A model generated the notes under the pieces. It was not told the DNA's origin. It did no database searches and saw nothing but the letters and a program-made list of their open reading frames with translations. 64,000 nucleotides of DNA, from NCBI GenBank assembly GCA_026003355.1, contig BPHC01000005.1, positions 124,001 through 188,000 of the forward strand, in the 5' to 3' direction. The stretch's first letter is position 1. Each line of letters opens with the position of its first letter. The position numbers and the translations under genes were made by a program. This stretch comes from Cyclobacteriaceae bacterium. Its GTDB lineage: Bacteria; Bacteroidota; Bacteroidia; Cytophagales; Cyclobacteriaceae. Below are positions 35,757 through 45,440 of the stretch, one piece after another.

Positions 35757-35981
35757 ATGGCAGCTACAAAAATTACGGTAAACCATAATGGCTCTTTGCG
35801 GGTAGAGGGCGATTTTGAGCTTGTAGACGCAGAAGGCAAGGCCTATGGCCTCCAAGGAAGAACAACGGTGTCGTTGTGCCGGTGCGGCCGCTCCGGCAAC
35901 AAGCCTTTTTGCGATGGCTCGCACAAAGGGAATTTCGAGCACCAGGCCGTAGCCTTCAGTCTGCCCGAACGAAAAGCCTGA
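35757..35981 (+). CDS. CDGSH iron-sulfur domain protein
   Basis: 74 residues. The CDGSH core is complete: C-x-C-x2-S-x3-P-x-C-D-G-S-H (LCRCGRSGNKPFCDGSHKG, Cys, Cys, Cys, His as 2Fe-2S ligands). Such proteins carry redox-active 2Fe-2S clusters of the mitoNEET fold; the function here is unknown. Single gene upstream of the MarR operon. Confidence 0.93.
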   Translation: MAATKITVNHNGSLRVEGDFELVDAEGKAYGLQGRTTVSLCRCGRSGNKPFCDGSHKGNFEHQAVAFSLPERKA

Positions 35982-36072
35982 TAATCTGGCGGGATTAGAC
36001 GAAGTGTTTTTCTTTAAATCCGGCTATTAAGGCCGTAAAGCCGGAATGAGGAGTTGATTTTTGTTATGTTGG

Positions 36073-36084
36073 TATGCGCGCATA
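36073..36084. promoter_or_regulatory. 12-bp palindrome upstream of the MarR gene
   Basis: TATGCGCGCATA is a perfect 12-bp palindrome 36 bases before ATG 36121. A MarR-family autoregulator typically binds a palindrome in its own promoter, so this is a candidate operator. No second copy is seen ahead of fadN. Inference only. Confidence 0.45.
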
Positions 36085-36120
36085 ATATTTTTTACTACCT
36101 TAAGCCGCGTAATTCCACCT

Positions 36121-36579
36121 ATGAAGAAAGAGGAAACAGTTGACTACCACATCCGGGCAGCCTGGCTGGCCATTTCGCGTATGTACAACCAGCAGGCTGT
36201 TCATTTTAACGCCACCATGTCCATGGGTTTTGTGCTGTTAAACATTGACGCGGAAGCAGGCACACCGGCTACCAAAATTGCCCCTCAGATGGGCCTGGAA
36301 CCGCGCAGCCTTACCCGCCTGCTTCGCACCCTGGAAGAAAAGGGAGTAATATATCGCAAAACCGATCCGGCCGACAGAAGGTCTGTGCGGATATGCCTCA
36401 CCGAAGAAGGAAGGCGGGGCAGGGAAAAGGCCAAAAACATTGTTTTGCGCTTCAACGAACAGGTGCGCGAAGAAATTCCGGAAGAAAAACTGCGCGTATT
36501 CTTTGAAGTGATACGCCACATTTCAAAGATCGTTGAGCGCAACAACCTTTACGAAGCATCCATGGCGATAACGTCTTAA
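36121..36579 (+). CDS. MarR-family transcriptional regulator of the beta-oxidation operon
   Basis: 152 residues from ATG 36121 (MKKEETVDYHI). The winged helix-turn-helix includes TKIAPQMGLEPRSLTRLLRTLEEKGVIYRKTDPADRRSVRICLTEEG, with the DxRxxR/LT-x-E-G wing typical of MarR. These dimers bind DNA and release it on binding small ligands such as acyl-CoA or phenolics. It precedes fadN by 45 bases; a role in fatty-acid-responsive control is inferred from context. Confidence 0.9.
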   Translation: MKKEETVDYHIRAAWLAISRMYNQQAVHFNATMSMGFVLLNIDAEAGTPATKIAPQMGLEPRSLTRLLRTLEEKGVIYRKTDPADRRSVRICLTEEGRRGREKAKNIVLRFNEQVREEIPEEKLRVFFEVIRHISKIVERNNLYEASMAITS

Positions 36580-36624
36580 TCACATAATGTTTGTTTAATT
36601 AACGAAAAAAGCGTTTATAAAAGT

Positions 36625-39024
36625 ATGAAAAGAACCATCCGCAAAGTTGCCGTACTCGGTTCAGGGGTAATGGGCTCGGCCATTGCCTGTCATTTTGCCA
36701 ATATCGGATGCGAAGTATTGCTGCTCGATATTGTGCCCAAAGAACTTACGGAAGAAGAAAAGGCAAAAGGCCTTACCCTGTCGGATAAGGCCGTGCGCAA
36801 CCGGATTGTACAAACCTCTTTCGACAAATGCCTGCGCTCTTCGCCCGGCCCGCTTTACAGCAAAAAGTTTGCTTCGCGGATATCGTTGGGAAATTTTGAA
36901 GACGACCTGCCGAAAATAAACGACTACGACTGGACCATTGAAGTGGTGGTAGAAAACCTCGACATTAAAAGAAAGGTTTACGAACAGGTAGAAAAGCACC
37001 GCAGGCCGGGCACGCTCATCACCTCCAACACTTCGGGCATCCCCATACACCTGCTGGCCGAAGGGCGCTCGGCCGATTTTAAACGGCATTTTGCCGGTAC
37101 CCATTTTTTCAATCCCCCGCGCTACCTGCGTCTTTTTGAGGTTATCCCCACACCCGACACTGACCCCGAAATCACGAAATTCCTGCTCCATTACGGGGAT
37201 TTGTACCTCGGTAAAGTTTCGGTGCTCTGTAAAGACACCCCCGCCTTTATCGGCAACCGCATCGGGGTATGGGCCCTGCTCAAGGTTATCGATACCATGC
37301 GTAAACTGGACCTGACCGTAGATGAGATTGACCGCCTTACCGGTCCGGTTATCGGCAGGCCCAAGTCGGCTACCTTCCGAACCAGCGATGTGGTAGGGCT
37401 CGACACCCTGGTAAAGGTGTCTAATAATCTGTATGAGGCATTGGTCAATGACGAGGGCCGCGAAATATTCAGGCTCCCCGATGTGGTTAACAAGCTGGAC
37501 CAAAACAAATGGCTGGGCGATAAAACAGGCCAGGGTTTTTACAAAAAGGTAAAAAACAGCAAAGGACAAAGCGAAATCCTTACGCTCGACCTCAAAACTC
37601 TGGAATATAAACCCAAACAAAAGGTAAAATTCGCAACCCTTGAAGCCGCCAAAACGGTTGACAGCCTGCGCGAACGCTTCAAGGTGTTATTGGCAGGAAA
37701 GGACAAGGCCGGTGAGTTTTACCGCGACAGTTTTTACGGCCTGTTTCAATATGCCTCAAACCGTATTCCCGAAATCAGCGATGAACTGTACCGCATAGAC
37801 GATGCCGTTTGTGCCGGCTTCGGCTGGGAACTGGGACCTTTTCAAACCTGGGATGCCCTGGGCGTGGAAAAAACCGTTAAAGCCATGGAGGCAGCCGGCT
37901 ACAAACCCGCCCCGTGGGTGTACGACATGCTGGCTTCGGGCCACCCCTCATTTTACCAGGTTGAAAATGGCCGGCGCCTGTACTACGATATCCCCACCCG
38001 ATCCTACAAAGGCATACCCGGCCAGGAAGGCTTCATCATACTCGAAAACCTTGGCAACAACATCATCTGGAAAAATGCCGAAAGCCAGGTAACCGATCTG
38101 GGCGATGGCATAATCAACTTTAGCTGGCACAGCAAAAGCTATACGCTGGGCAGCGCAGTAATAGAGGGACTGAACAAGGCCCTCGACCTTGCCGAAAAAG
38201 ATTTCAAAGGCCTGGTAGTGGGGCATCAGGGAGCCGACTTTTCGCTGGGCGCCAACCTGGGATTGGTGTTTATGTATGCCATTGAACAGGATTATGACGA
38301 AATCGACTTCATGGTGCGCATGTTCCAGAAAACGGTAATGCGCCTGCGCTACTCCTCCATACCCGTGGTGGTGGCGCCGGCCGGCCGTACCCTGGGTGGT
38401 GGCTGCGAAATGACCCTCCATGCCGATGTGGCCGTGGCAGCTGCCGAAACCTACATAGGCCTGGTAGAAGTGGGCGTGGGCCTTATACCTGCAGGGGGCG
38501 GAACCAAAGAACTCACCAAACGCGTGAGCGACCGCTTTATTGAAGGCGATGCCGAACTAAACGCCCTGCAACAGGCCTTTATGAACATAGCCACCGCCAA
38601 AGTGGCCCTTTCGGCCGAAGAAGCACGCGAAACGGGCATCCTGCGCCCGCAGGACCGCATTGTGGTAAACCGCGACCGCCAGCTGCTCGAAGCCAAGCGT
38701 ACTGCGCTGCTCCTGGCCGATGCCGGCTATACGCAGCCCTTGCCCGCTGCCAATATCCGCGTACTGGGCCGCAGCGGAATGGCCCTGGTGGCCGCCGGAG
38801 TTAACGGTATGAAAATGGGCGGATACATATCCGACCATGACGCCAAAATAGCCATGAAGATTGCAAACGTAATGTGCGGAGGCGACCTCACCGCACCCCA
38901 GGAAGTAACCGAACAATACCTGCTTGACCTGGAACGCGAAGCCTTTGTGTCGCTGTGCGGTGAACGCAAAACCCTGGAACGCATCCAGGCCATCCTTACA
39001 GGCGGAAAACCCCTGCGCAATTAA
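36625..39024 (+). CDS. fadN: 3-hydroxyacyl-CoA dehydrogenase / enoyl-CoA hydratase fusion, FadN type
   Basis: 799 residues. The N-terminal half is the NAD-binding HAD fold (KVAVLGSGVMGSAIACHFANIG, residues 8-29), with the HAD signature HFFNPPRYLRLFEVIPTPDTD and the NRIGVW helix. The C-terminal half (about 500-700) is an enoyl-CoA hydratase fold: LVVGHQGADFSLGANL, GRTLGGGCEMTLHADVAVAA and GLVEVGVGLIPAGGGTKE. The domain order (HAD then ECH) is the reverse of FadB and matches Bacillus FadN, where it is the reductive-oxidative step of beta-oxidation. The operon order MarR, fadN, fadA, fadE resembles Bacillus fadNAE. Assigned to the cytoplasm. Confidence 0.9.
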   Translation: MKRTIRKVAVLGSGVMGSAIACHFANIGCEVLLLDIVPKELTEEEKAKGLTLSDKAVRNRIVQTSFDKCLRSSPGPLYSKKFASRISLGNFEDDLPKINDYDWTIEVVVENLDIKRKVYEQVEKHRRPGTLITSNTSGIPIHLLAEGRSADFKRHFAGTHFFNPPRYLRLFEVIPTPDTDPEITKFLLHYGDLYLGKVSVLCKDTPAFIGNRIGVWALLKVIDTMRKLDLTVDEIDRLTGPVIGRPKSATFRTSDVVGLDTLVKVSNNLYEALVNDEGREIFRLPDVVNKLDQNKWLGDKTGQGFYKKVKNSKGQSEILTLDLKTLEYKPKQKVKFATLEAAKTVDSLRERFKVLLAGKDKAGEFYRDSFYGLFQYASNRIPEISDELYRIDDAVCAGFGWELGPFQTWDALGVEKTVKAMEAAGYKPAPWVYDMLASGHPSFYQVENGRRLYYDIPTRSYKGIPGQEGFIILENLGNNIIWKNAESQVTDLGDGIINFSWHSKSYTLGSAVIEGLNKALDLAEKDFKGLVVGHQGADFSLGANLGLVFMYAIEQDYDEIDFMVRMFQKTVMRLRYSSIPVVVAPAGRTLGGGCEMTLHADVAVAAAETYIGLVEVGVGLIPAGGGTKELTKRVSDRFIEGDAELNALQQAFMNIATAKVALSAEEARETGILRPQDRIVVNRDRQLLEAKRTALLLADAGYTQPLPAANIRVLGRSGMALVAAGVNGMKMGGYISDHDAKIAMKIANVMCGGDLTAPQEVTEQYLLDLEREAFVSLCGERKTLERIQAILTGGKPLRN

Positions 39025-39091
39025 TGCCATTAACGCATAACCCATGTTAGTATTTAAAACATATCAAGGTAAAAATAAAACCTAACATCAT

Positions 39092-40267
39092 ATGGACGCA
39101 TACATAGTAGCCGGCTACCGCACGGGAGTAGGCAAAGCCAAAAAGGGCGGCTTTCGCTTTGCCCGCCCCGATGACTTCGCTGCCGAGGTCATTAAACATC
39201 TGGTAAAATCGGTGCCAGGGCTGGAGAACAATATGGTAGATGACCTGATTGTAGGCAATGCCGTTCCCGAAGCCGAACAGGGCATGCAAATGGGCCGCAT
39301 GATTTCGCTGCTGGCGCTGGGCATTGAAGTGCCCGGCATGATTGTAAACCGCTACTGCGGCTCGGGCCTTGAAGCCATAGCCATAGCCACGCAGCGCATC
39401 CGCGCGGGTATGGCCGATGTGATTATTGCCGGAGGTACAGAATCGATGTCGCTGGTTCCGGTTATGGGTATTAAAACCGCGCTGAACTACAAAATCGCCA
39501 CCGAAACCCCAACCTATTATACCAGCATGGGCCTTACGGCCGAAGAGGTGGCAAAACAGTTTGGAATATCGCGGGAAGAGCAGGACGAATTTTCATACCA
39601 GTCGCACATGAAAGCCGCAGCCGCCTGGAAAGAAGGCAAGTTTAAAGACGAAGTAGTGCCCGTTACCGTTAAGGAAGTTTATGTAGACGAAAGCGGCAAA
39701 AAGAAAACCCGCGAATTTGTGGTCGATACCGATGAGGGCATTCGCCCCGACACCACGCCGGAAGCCCTGGCCAAACTTAAACCCGTATTTGCCCTGAACG
39801 GCACCGTAACTGCCGGCAACTCATCGCAAACTTCCGACGGGGCCGCCTTTGTATGCGTAATGAGCGAGCGCATGGTAAAACAACTCAACGTTAAACCCAT
39901 AGCCCGCATGGTAAGTTATGCCGTAGCCGGGGTGGAGCCGCGCATTATGGGTATAGGGCCGGTGGCGGCCATACCCAAAGCCCTGAAGCTGGCCGGCAAA
40001 AAACAGGACGACATGGACCTCATAGAACTGAACGAAGCCTTTGCCGCACAGTCGCTGGCAGTGGTTAAACAACTGGGTATTGACCGCAGCAGGTTAAATG
40101 TAAACGGTGGCGCAATTGCCGTGGGGCACCCGCTGGGTTCTTCCGGAGCAAGACTATCTGTGCAGCTTATAAACGAACTGCGCAGGCGCAATAAAAAGTA
40201 CGGAATGGTTACCGCCTGTGTAGGAGGCGGCCAGGGGGTGGCCGGTATTTACGAAATACTCACCTGA
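39092..40267 (+). CDS. fadA: acetyl-CoA acyltransferase (thiolase) FadA
   Basis: 391 residues. The nucleophile is Cys89 in [10 protein letters not shown], the C-terminal [16 protein letters not shown] holds the active-site His, and [13 protein letters not shown] holds the second Cys. Full-length degradative thiolase. It cleaves 3-ketoacyl-CoA with CoA in the last beta-oxidation step. It lies 67 bases after fadN and 50 bases before fadE. Confidence 0.95.
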   Translation: MDAYIVAGYRTGVGKAKKGGFRFARPDDFAAEVIKHLVKSVPGLENNMVDDLIVGNAVPEAEQGMQMGRMISLLALGIEVPGMIVNRYCGSGLEAIAIATQRIRAGMADVIIAGGTESMSLVPVMGIKTALNYKIATETPTYYTSMGLTAEEVAKQFGISREEQDEFSYQSHMKAAAAWKEGKFKDEVVPVTVKEVYVDESGKKKTREFVVDTDEGIRPDTTPEALAKLKPVFALNGTVTAGNSSQTSDGAAFVCVMSERMVKQLNVKPIARMVSYAVAGVEPRIMGIGPVAAIPKALKLAGKKQDDMDLIELNEAFAAQSLAVVKQLGIDRSRLNVNGGAIAVGHPLGSSGARLSVQLINELRRRNKKYGMVTACVGGGQGVAGIYEILT

Positions 40268-40317
40268 CGGAAGCTAACATAAAGTTTTGTTCAACAAATA
40301 AAATCTTTACCGGAATT

Positions 40318-42117
40318 ATGGAAACCACAACACAAATCAACGCCATTAAAGGAGGAGAATTTCTGATACGCGAAACCAAAGCCAGCGAAATTTTTATTCC
40401 CGAAGAGTTCAGCGAAGAGCAGCAAATGATTCGCCAGCAGTGCGAAGACTTTCTGAAAAAGGAAATCTGGCCACGGCTGGACGAAATTGACTCCATGAAA
40501 CACCCGGAACTTATGCCGCAACTGCTCGACAAAGCAGGCGAACTGGGGCTGCTGGGTACTTCGGTGCCGCAGGAATACGGGGGCTTTGGCATGGATTTCA
40601 ACACCTCCATGCTGGTAGCCGAAGTGCTGGGTGCCGGGCATTCGTTTGCCGTAGCCATTTCGGCCCACACCGGTATAGGCACTTTGCCCATTTTATATTA
40701 CGGAAATGAGGAACAAAAAAAGAAGTACATTCCAAAACTGGCCAGCGGTGAGTGGAAAGCCGCCTACTGCCTTACCGAACCCGATGCAGGCTCGGATGCC
40801 AACTCGGGCAAAACCCGTGCAACCCTGAGTGCCGACGGCAAACACTATATAATCAATGGCCAGAAAATGTGGATTACCAACGGAGGGTTTGCTGATGTGT
40901 TTACCGTTTTTGCCAAAATAGATGACGACAAAAACCTGAGCGCCTTTATTGTGGAAAAGTCGTTTGGCGGCATCACCATGAACGAAGAAGAAAAGAAAAT
41001 GGGCATAAAGGGGTCATCTACCCGCCAGATTTTCTTTAACGACTGCAAGGTGCCGGTCGAAAACCTGCTGAGCGAACGCGGCAACGGTTTTAAAATAGCC
41101 GTTAACATTCTGAACATCGGGCGCATTAAGCTGGGTATTGCGGCCGTGGGCGGAAGCAAAAAAACCATATCTGCCGCTGTAAACTATGCCAGAGAGCGCA
41201 GGCAGTTCGGGGTGCCCATAGCCTCGTTCGGAGCCATAAAGCACAAAATTGCCGAAATGTGCACGCGCGTGTTCGCATCCGAATCGGCCCACTACCGCGC
41301 CAGCCAGAACATTGAAGATGCCTACCACGCCTTGATTGCCTCAGGCCTCAGTCCGGCTCAGGCCCGCCTTAAGTCGCTGGAAGAGTTTGCCATTGAATGC
41401 GCCATCCTTAAAGTGCACGGCTCGGAAGTGCTGGATTACGTGGTGGACGAAGGTGTACAGATATACGGCGGCATGGGTTTTTCGGCCGAAGGCCCCATGG
41501 ACCGCGCATACCGCGATGCACGCATTAACCGCATTTTTGAAGGCACCAATGAAATTAACCGCCTGTTAACCATCGACATGCTGCTCAGGCGGGCCATGAA
41601 AGGCCACCTGGACCTGATGACCCCCGCCATGGCCGTGCAGAAAGAACTCATGTCCATACCCGATTTCGGCAGCGAAGAAGAAAACGGACTGTTTGCAAAG
41701 GAAAAAAAGGCCCTGGCCAATCTTAAAAAAGCCGGCCTGATGGTAGCCGGTGCGGCGGTTCAGAAATTCATGAACAAGCTGGCCGATGAACAGGAAATCA
41801 TTATGAACCTGGCCGATATGCTCATTGAAGGCTACGTGGCCGAGTCGGCATTGCTGCGCGTGGAAAAAATGATTGCCCTCAAAGGCGAAAAAGCCTGCGA
41901 AATGCAAAAAGAAATGGCCATTATTTATTTGCACGAAGCCATACAAAAAGCGGCTGCTGCCGGCCGTGAAGCCATTGTTTCTTTTGCCGAAGGCGATGAA
42001 CTGCGGCTTATGCTTATGGGCCTCAAACGGTTTACCAAAACGGAGCCCTTCAACCTTAAAAACGCCCGGAGAAAAGTAGCCGATTATGTAATTGAAAAAG
42101 GAGAATATCCGTTCTGA
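40318..42117 (+). CDS. fadE: acyl-CoA dehydrogenase FadE-type
   Basis: 599 residues. The flavin/substrate motifs of the ACAD fold are visible: YCLTEPDAGSDANSGKT, GQKMWITNGGFADVFTVFAKI, and the C-terminal helical domain with RQFGVPIASFGAIKHKIAEM and QIYGGMGFSAEGPMDRAYRDARINRIFEGTNEINRLL. The extra C-terminal helical region (about 430-599) matches the longer Bacillus FadE type rather than the roughly 380-residue short-chain enzymes. It catalyses the first oxidation step; a strong terminator follows and closes the operon. Confidence 0.94.
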   Translation: METTTQINAIKGGEFLIRETKASEIFIPEEFSEEQQMIRQQCEDFLKKEIWPRLDEIDSMKHPELMPQLLDKAGELGLLGTSVPQEYGGFGMDFNTSMLVAEVLGAGHSFAVAISAHTGIGTLPILYYGNEEQKKKYIPKLASGEWKAAYCLTEPDAGSDANSGKTRATLSADGKHYIINGQKMWITNGGFADVFTVFAKIDDDKNLSAFIVEKSFGGITMNEEEKKMGIKGSSTRQIFFNDCKVPVENLLSERGNGFKIAVNILNIGRIKLGIAAVGGSKKTISAAVNYARERRQFGVPIASFGAIKHKIAEMCTRVFASESAHYRASQNIEDAYHALIASGLSPAQARLKSLEEFAIECAILKVHGSEVLDYVVDEGVQIYGGMGFSAEGPMDRAYRDARINRIFEGTNEINRLLTIDMLLRRAMKGHLDLMTPAMAVQKELMSIPDFGSEEENGLFAKEKKALANLKKAGLMVAGAAVQKFMNKLADEQEIIMNLADMLIEGYVAESALLRVEKMIALKGEKACEMQKEMAIIYLHEAIQKAAAAGREAIVSFAEGDELRLMLMGLKRFTKTEPFNLKNARRKVADYVIEKGEYPF

Positions 42118-42161
42118 AAGGTTAAGGCCTGTGGCCGGCCACATGGTTGCAAAATAGAGAG

Positions 42162-42188
42162 GCCCGGTTTATTTGCCGGGCTTTTTGT
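42162..42188 (+). terminator. intrinsic terminator of the fad operon
   Basis: GCCCGG (42162-42167) pairs with CCGGGC (42176-42181) around an 8-base loop, followed by TTTTTGTTT. Confidence 0.9.
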
Positions 42189-42263
42189 TTGCTCTAAAGT
42201 TTACCTTATAACACGCTGTATGTTTGGCGCAGCAGCGCGGCGTGCCCGTAACACATGTGCTGT

Positions 42264-43895
42264 TTATCGGGCAGACTGCAGCATTTGTGCGGCCTCGTCT
42301 GTACCGCCCTGTAAAATCTGCAGTCGGCCGGATCGGTCGGCAAATACCAGGGCAGGAAGCCGGCTGATGCTCCAGTTGCGCAGCGTAACCGACCGCTCCG
42401 GAATGCGGTACACAATAATGCCATCGGCAAACAAAACAAGCTGTTCAGAAAGCTGTTTCCACCGGTTTTCATCGGGCTCGGCCACCGATATGACAAAAAC
42501 AGCCTGCCCCCTGTACTGCCTGTTCAGCTGTTTGAACTTTTCAATATCGGCAAGGTACGGCCGGGCATCGGCCGGAAAGAAAGCCATCAGCACCGGCTTG
42601 CGGCCCTTGCTGTCGATAAGCAGCCACTTTAATTTTTCCTCGGCTTCTTTTTCTCCATGGGTGGTGCTCCACTCGTAATGGATATACCGAAAGAACTGCC
42701 GGTTAAGTGAGGCGCCTCCTCCCAGATCGCTGATAATTTTTTCTTCCAGCGGGGTGGCTTTCAGTATGGAAGCCTCATTCCAGAATGAAGAATCATAGGG
42801 TATGCCGAGCAGCTCTTCACGGTTGGGTTCTTTTCCGGTAAAGCGGTATTGGTCACCCATGCCAATATCGGTACTTACCAGTTCAACATGAACGTAATGC
42901 GTGGAGCCATAGGCCAGCTGTATTTCGCTTTCGCGAACCATATGGCTGGCATAATAACGCTGGTTGTGCTGCACATAGTGTACCACCGACCGAAACCGGT
43001 TGCCGGCGGCTTCGCGCAGTTCTTCACACTTTACAAAAGCATAACCGGTGGTGGTAATGTACAGGGTGCCACTAACCGAAGGGGCAGGCAGGTAGCCCGA
43101 GGTGGTGAGCACCGAATCGGGGTGCGACCGGTATGCGATAACGTAAACCTGGTGGTTATCGTATTGTGTAATGCCATGGTACGAAAAATCGTATTCATTA
43201 AAGTCGGTGTAAAGCGTGCTGGCTTCGGCAAAGAAATTTTTCAGCGCACCTTTTTGAAGCGTTTGGTACGCGGCCACATCGGCCGGCAGTATGCTGCTTA
43301 CGGCAATGGGCGGGTGCGATGAAGCAAACACAGTATGGTCAAGGCTGCGCCGCAGGTGCGTAACGCGTAACTCTTCGCGCTCACCGCCTGTCTGGCGGAA
43401 CGAGCGGTAACCATTGTGCTTCCACACATCCACAAATGCTTCAATCAAACGTCCGTACACGGCATTGTCGCGGCAATAGTGCCGGTAAAAAAAGCGCTGC
43501 AGAAAAGGCTGCACCGGGTAGTTTTTGGGCACAGCGGCAAAGGCCCTGCGCACCACCTGCCGCGCATTTACCGGCCGCGCGGTAACCACAATTTCGGGCA
43601 GCTCGACTGCATAGGGCGTAAGTTCTATAAGCACATTATCGGCCGGGTTGTGAACGATGGCCGAAACATACCCTACGCAGCTTACCTTAAGCGATGCATT
43701 TGGCGGAAAAACCATCGAAAACTCACCGTTGATGTTGGTGCTGGTGCCGCGGGTGGTGCCCACCTGGCCTACCGAAGCAAAAGGTATGGGCTGCCGCGTT
43801 GTACGGTCAATAACCTTACCGTTAATGCGCACCTGCGCCACGGTGGCGGTACTGAAGGCTAATAGAAAGATCGCAAAAAGACTTACGTTTTGCAT
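42264..43895 (-). CDS. exported CarboxypepD_reg-like protein with degenerate thioredoxin-like tail
   Basis: 543 residues with signal peptide (MQNVSLFAIFLLAFSTATVAQ). Residues about 22-105 form the carboxypeptidase-like regulatory fold (VRINGKVIDRTTRQPIPFASVGQ ... SCVGYVSAIVHN), common at the N-terminus of Bacteroidota outer membrane proteins. A middle region (about 110-400) of unknown family follows. The last 110 residues (KWLLIDSKGRKPVLMAFF ... LVFADRSGRLQILQGG) resemble a thioredoxin fold but lack the CxxC pair: the expected site reads PVLMAFFPADARPYL. A structural or substrate-binding role is likelier than redox. First of an exported-protein cluster on this strand. Confidence 0.72.
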   Translation of the reverse strand: MQNVSLFAIFLLAFSTATVAQVRINGKVIDRTTRQPIPFASVGQVGTTRGTSTNINGEFSMVFPPNASLKVSCVGYVSAIVHNPADNVLIELTPYAVELPEIVVTARPVNARQVVRRAFAAVPKNYPVQPFLQRFFYRHYCRDNAVYGRLIEAFVDVWKHNGYRSFRQTGGEREELRVTHLRRSLDHTVFASSHPPIAVSSILPADVAAYQTLQKGALKNFFAEASTLYTDFNEYDFSYHGITQYDNHQVYVIAYRSHPDSVLTTSGYLPAPSVSGTLYITTTGYAFVKCEELREAAGNRFRSVVHYVQHNQRYYASHMVRESEIQLAYGSTHYVHVELVSTDIGMGDQYRFTGKEPNREELLGIPYDSSFWNEASILKATPLEEKIISDLGGGASLNRQFFRYIHYEWSTTHGEKEAEEKLKWLLIDSKGRKPVLMAFFPADARPYLADIEKFKQLNRQYRGQAVFVISVAEPDENRWKQLSEQLVLFADGIIVYRIPERSVTLRNWSISRLPALVFADRSGRLQILQGGTDEAAQMLQSAR

Positions 43896-43994
43896 GTACG
43901 AAAATGCCCGGCAAGATAATACCCTGCGCCTGTTTAATACCAGTTTTGCCGGCAGGAGTGGTTGGGGGTGCCGGATATTGCCCGCGCGCCGCGT

Positions 43995-44381
43995 TCAGCC
44001 AACCGGATGGCGGTTGTACAGGTCGGGATTAACAAAATACCGGCTGTACACGGGGTACTGGCGTACGGCTATGAGCCTGGGCCGGCTGCCCGGCGAAAAC
44101 GCTATGCGGTAAAAAAATTCAAAACCCCGCTCCACATGTATTTGTTTGCGCAGCATGTACCATTCCTTGTCGTATGGATTAAGCACCTTTACCTGCAGGT
44201 TATACACGCCCGGATTGCTGCGTATGCGCACAAACTTTTCGGGGTTGCGGTTGTACAGCTTGCCGTTTATAAATACCTGCATGCTGGAGGCCTTGTGGGT
44301 TTGAATGGAAATGGCCGACAGGTAAGCCATGGCCGGATGCAGCGCCCCTGCGAGTACACAAATCATTACAACGCGTTTCAT
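43995..44381 (-). CDS. small exported protein of unknown function
   Basis: 128 residues with signal peptide (MKRVVMICVLAGALHPAMA). The mature part is beta-rich (MQVFINGKLYNRNPEKFVRIRS, YNLQVKVLNPYDKEWYMLRKQIHVE) and resembles the repeated beta-sandwich of PEGA/DUF4476 N-terminal regions, but I do not recognise the family. It lies 44 bases from the neighbouring secreted-protein gene and may be co-transcribed with it. Confidence 0.62.
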   Translation of the reverse strand: MKRVVMICVLAGALHPAMAYLSAISIQTHKASSMQVFINGKLYNRNPEKFVRIRSNPGVYNLQVKVLNPYDKEWYMLRKQIHVERGFEFFYRIAFSPGSRPRLIAVRQYPVYSRYFVNPDLYNRHPVG

Positions 44382-44425
44382 AAGGCTTTTTATAGTTTAA
44401 AAAATCAAGGTGCGTGCCAGTTTTT

Positions 44426-45397
44426 TTAGTTAATGCGCATATCGGTGCGCATGCCAAAGATAAAATTCATCAGCGCCTGCTGCCAGGTGGTGTCGGCATC
44501 CCATTTCGGGCCCAGATATACATGGCCGAAGTCGAGGTGCCGCACATATACTTTATAAACGTAAGCATGGGCGGGCAGGGTTTTTATTTGTTCCTGGCCG
44601 TTGGAAAAGGTAACTGAGGTGAGGGCGTTTTCACCGGGGTTTACGGCATAGCCCAGCAATTCGCGCAGTACTATGTTGCGGGCGTAAACCAGGCGCAGCA
44701 CATAGGTAAGGCCCTGCCGGCGAAGTTCGGCCACAGGGGTGTTGCGCTCCACGATTTTATATTTTAACGGATAGGCCTGCATTATTTCCTCCAGGGCGGC
44801 ATCGAAAGCCGCCTCACCGGTTTTTTCAACTGCCAGGCCATCAACCTTCAGGTCGTAGGCAAAGCGTTCGTTGCGGTTGCCGGTAAAAAGGGATATGGTT
44901 TTGGTGAATTCGGGAACATCGGCAATAAGCCAGTTCTGGCGCCGGTACTGGTTCAGGGCTGTGCGGTACAGGGCGTTAAGGGCTTCGGCAAGCCGGCTAT
45001 CGGCCACATGCCAGGCGGGCTGATTGCCGGGCACCAGGGCGGGGCTGCCAGTAAAAGCTGTAACGGTAAGGTGCCATAGGTTTTCGCGGTGTACTACAAA
45101 GATAAGGCTGGCTATTTCGCGCTGGCTGAAGTGGGCCGCAAAGGCGCTGGTAACCTCGTCTGAAGCAAACACCCTGTCGGCCTCTGCATAGGTTACGGCA
45201 TCAATGCCGGTTTGTGCAAGCCGTTGGTGCAGGGCTGTAAGGTCCGTTTCGGTTATTCCAGGCATGTATATAACGGCCGTACGGCCCGAGAGAATTTTTT
45301 CGGGCAGTGGGGCCGCAGGCAGGTTAAGCCACCACGGCCGGGGCTGGGCTTTGCCGTACAGGGAGGCAAGAAACAATAAAACCGGCAAAAGGCGCAT
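44426..45397 (-). CDS. exported protein of unknown function
   Basis: 323 residues from ATG 45397, where a signal peptide begins (MRLLPVLLFLASLYGKAQ); a further upstream ATG would place 25 extra residues ahead of it. The mature part has no recognised motif; it contains alternating strands and helices (FPLKYKIVERNTPVAELRRQGLTYVLRLVYARNI-like). No enzymatic residues are evident. It sits 43 bases after the Rieske gene on the same strand. Confidence 0.6.
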   Translation of the reverse strand: MRLLPVLLFLASLYGKAQPRPWWLNLPAAPLPEKILSGRTAVIYMPGITETDLTALHQRLAQTGIDAVTYAEADRVFASDEVTSAFAAHFSQREIASLIFVVHRENLWHLTVTAFTGSPALVPGNQPAWHVADSRLAEALNALYRTALNQYRRQNWLIADVPEFTKTISLFTGNRNERFAYDLKVDGLAVEKTGEAAFDAALEEIMQAYPLKYKIVERNTPVAELRRQGLTYVLRLVYARNIVLRELLGYAVNPGENALTSVTFSNGQEQIKTLPAHAYVYKVYVRHLDFGHVYLGPKWDADTTWQQALMNFIFGMRTDMRIN

Positions 45398-45440
45398 GGC
45401 ACGACTATAACGCACGAACAGACGGGGAGGTGTAAAGGAA

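Noticed and set aside
36661-37620. 319-codon minus-strand frame opposite fadN
   Set aside because: It is the antisense of a confirmed HAD domain and is explained by GC-rich codon bias.
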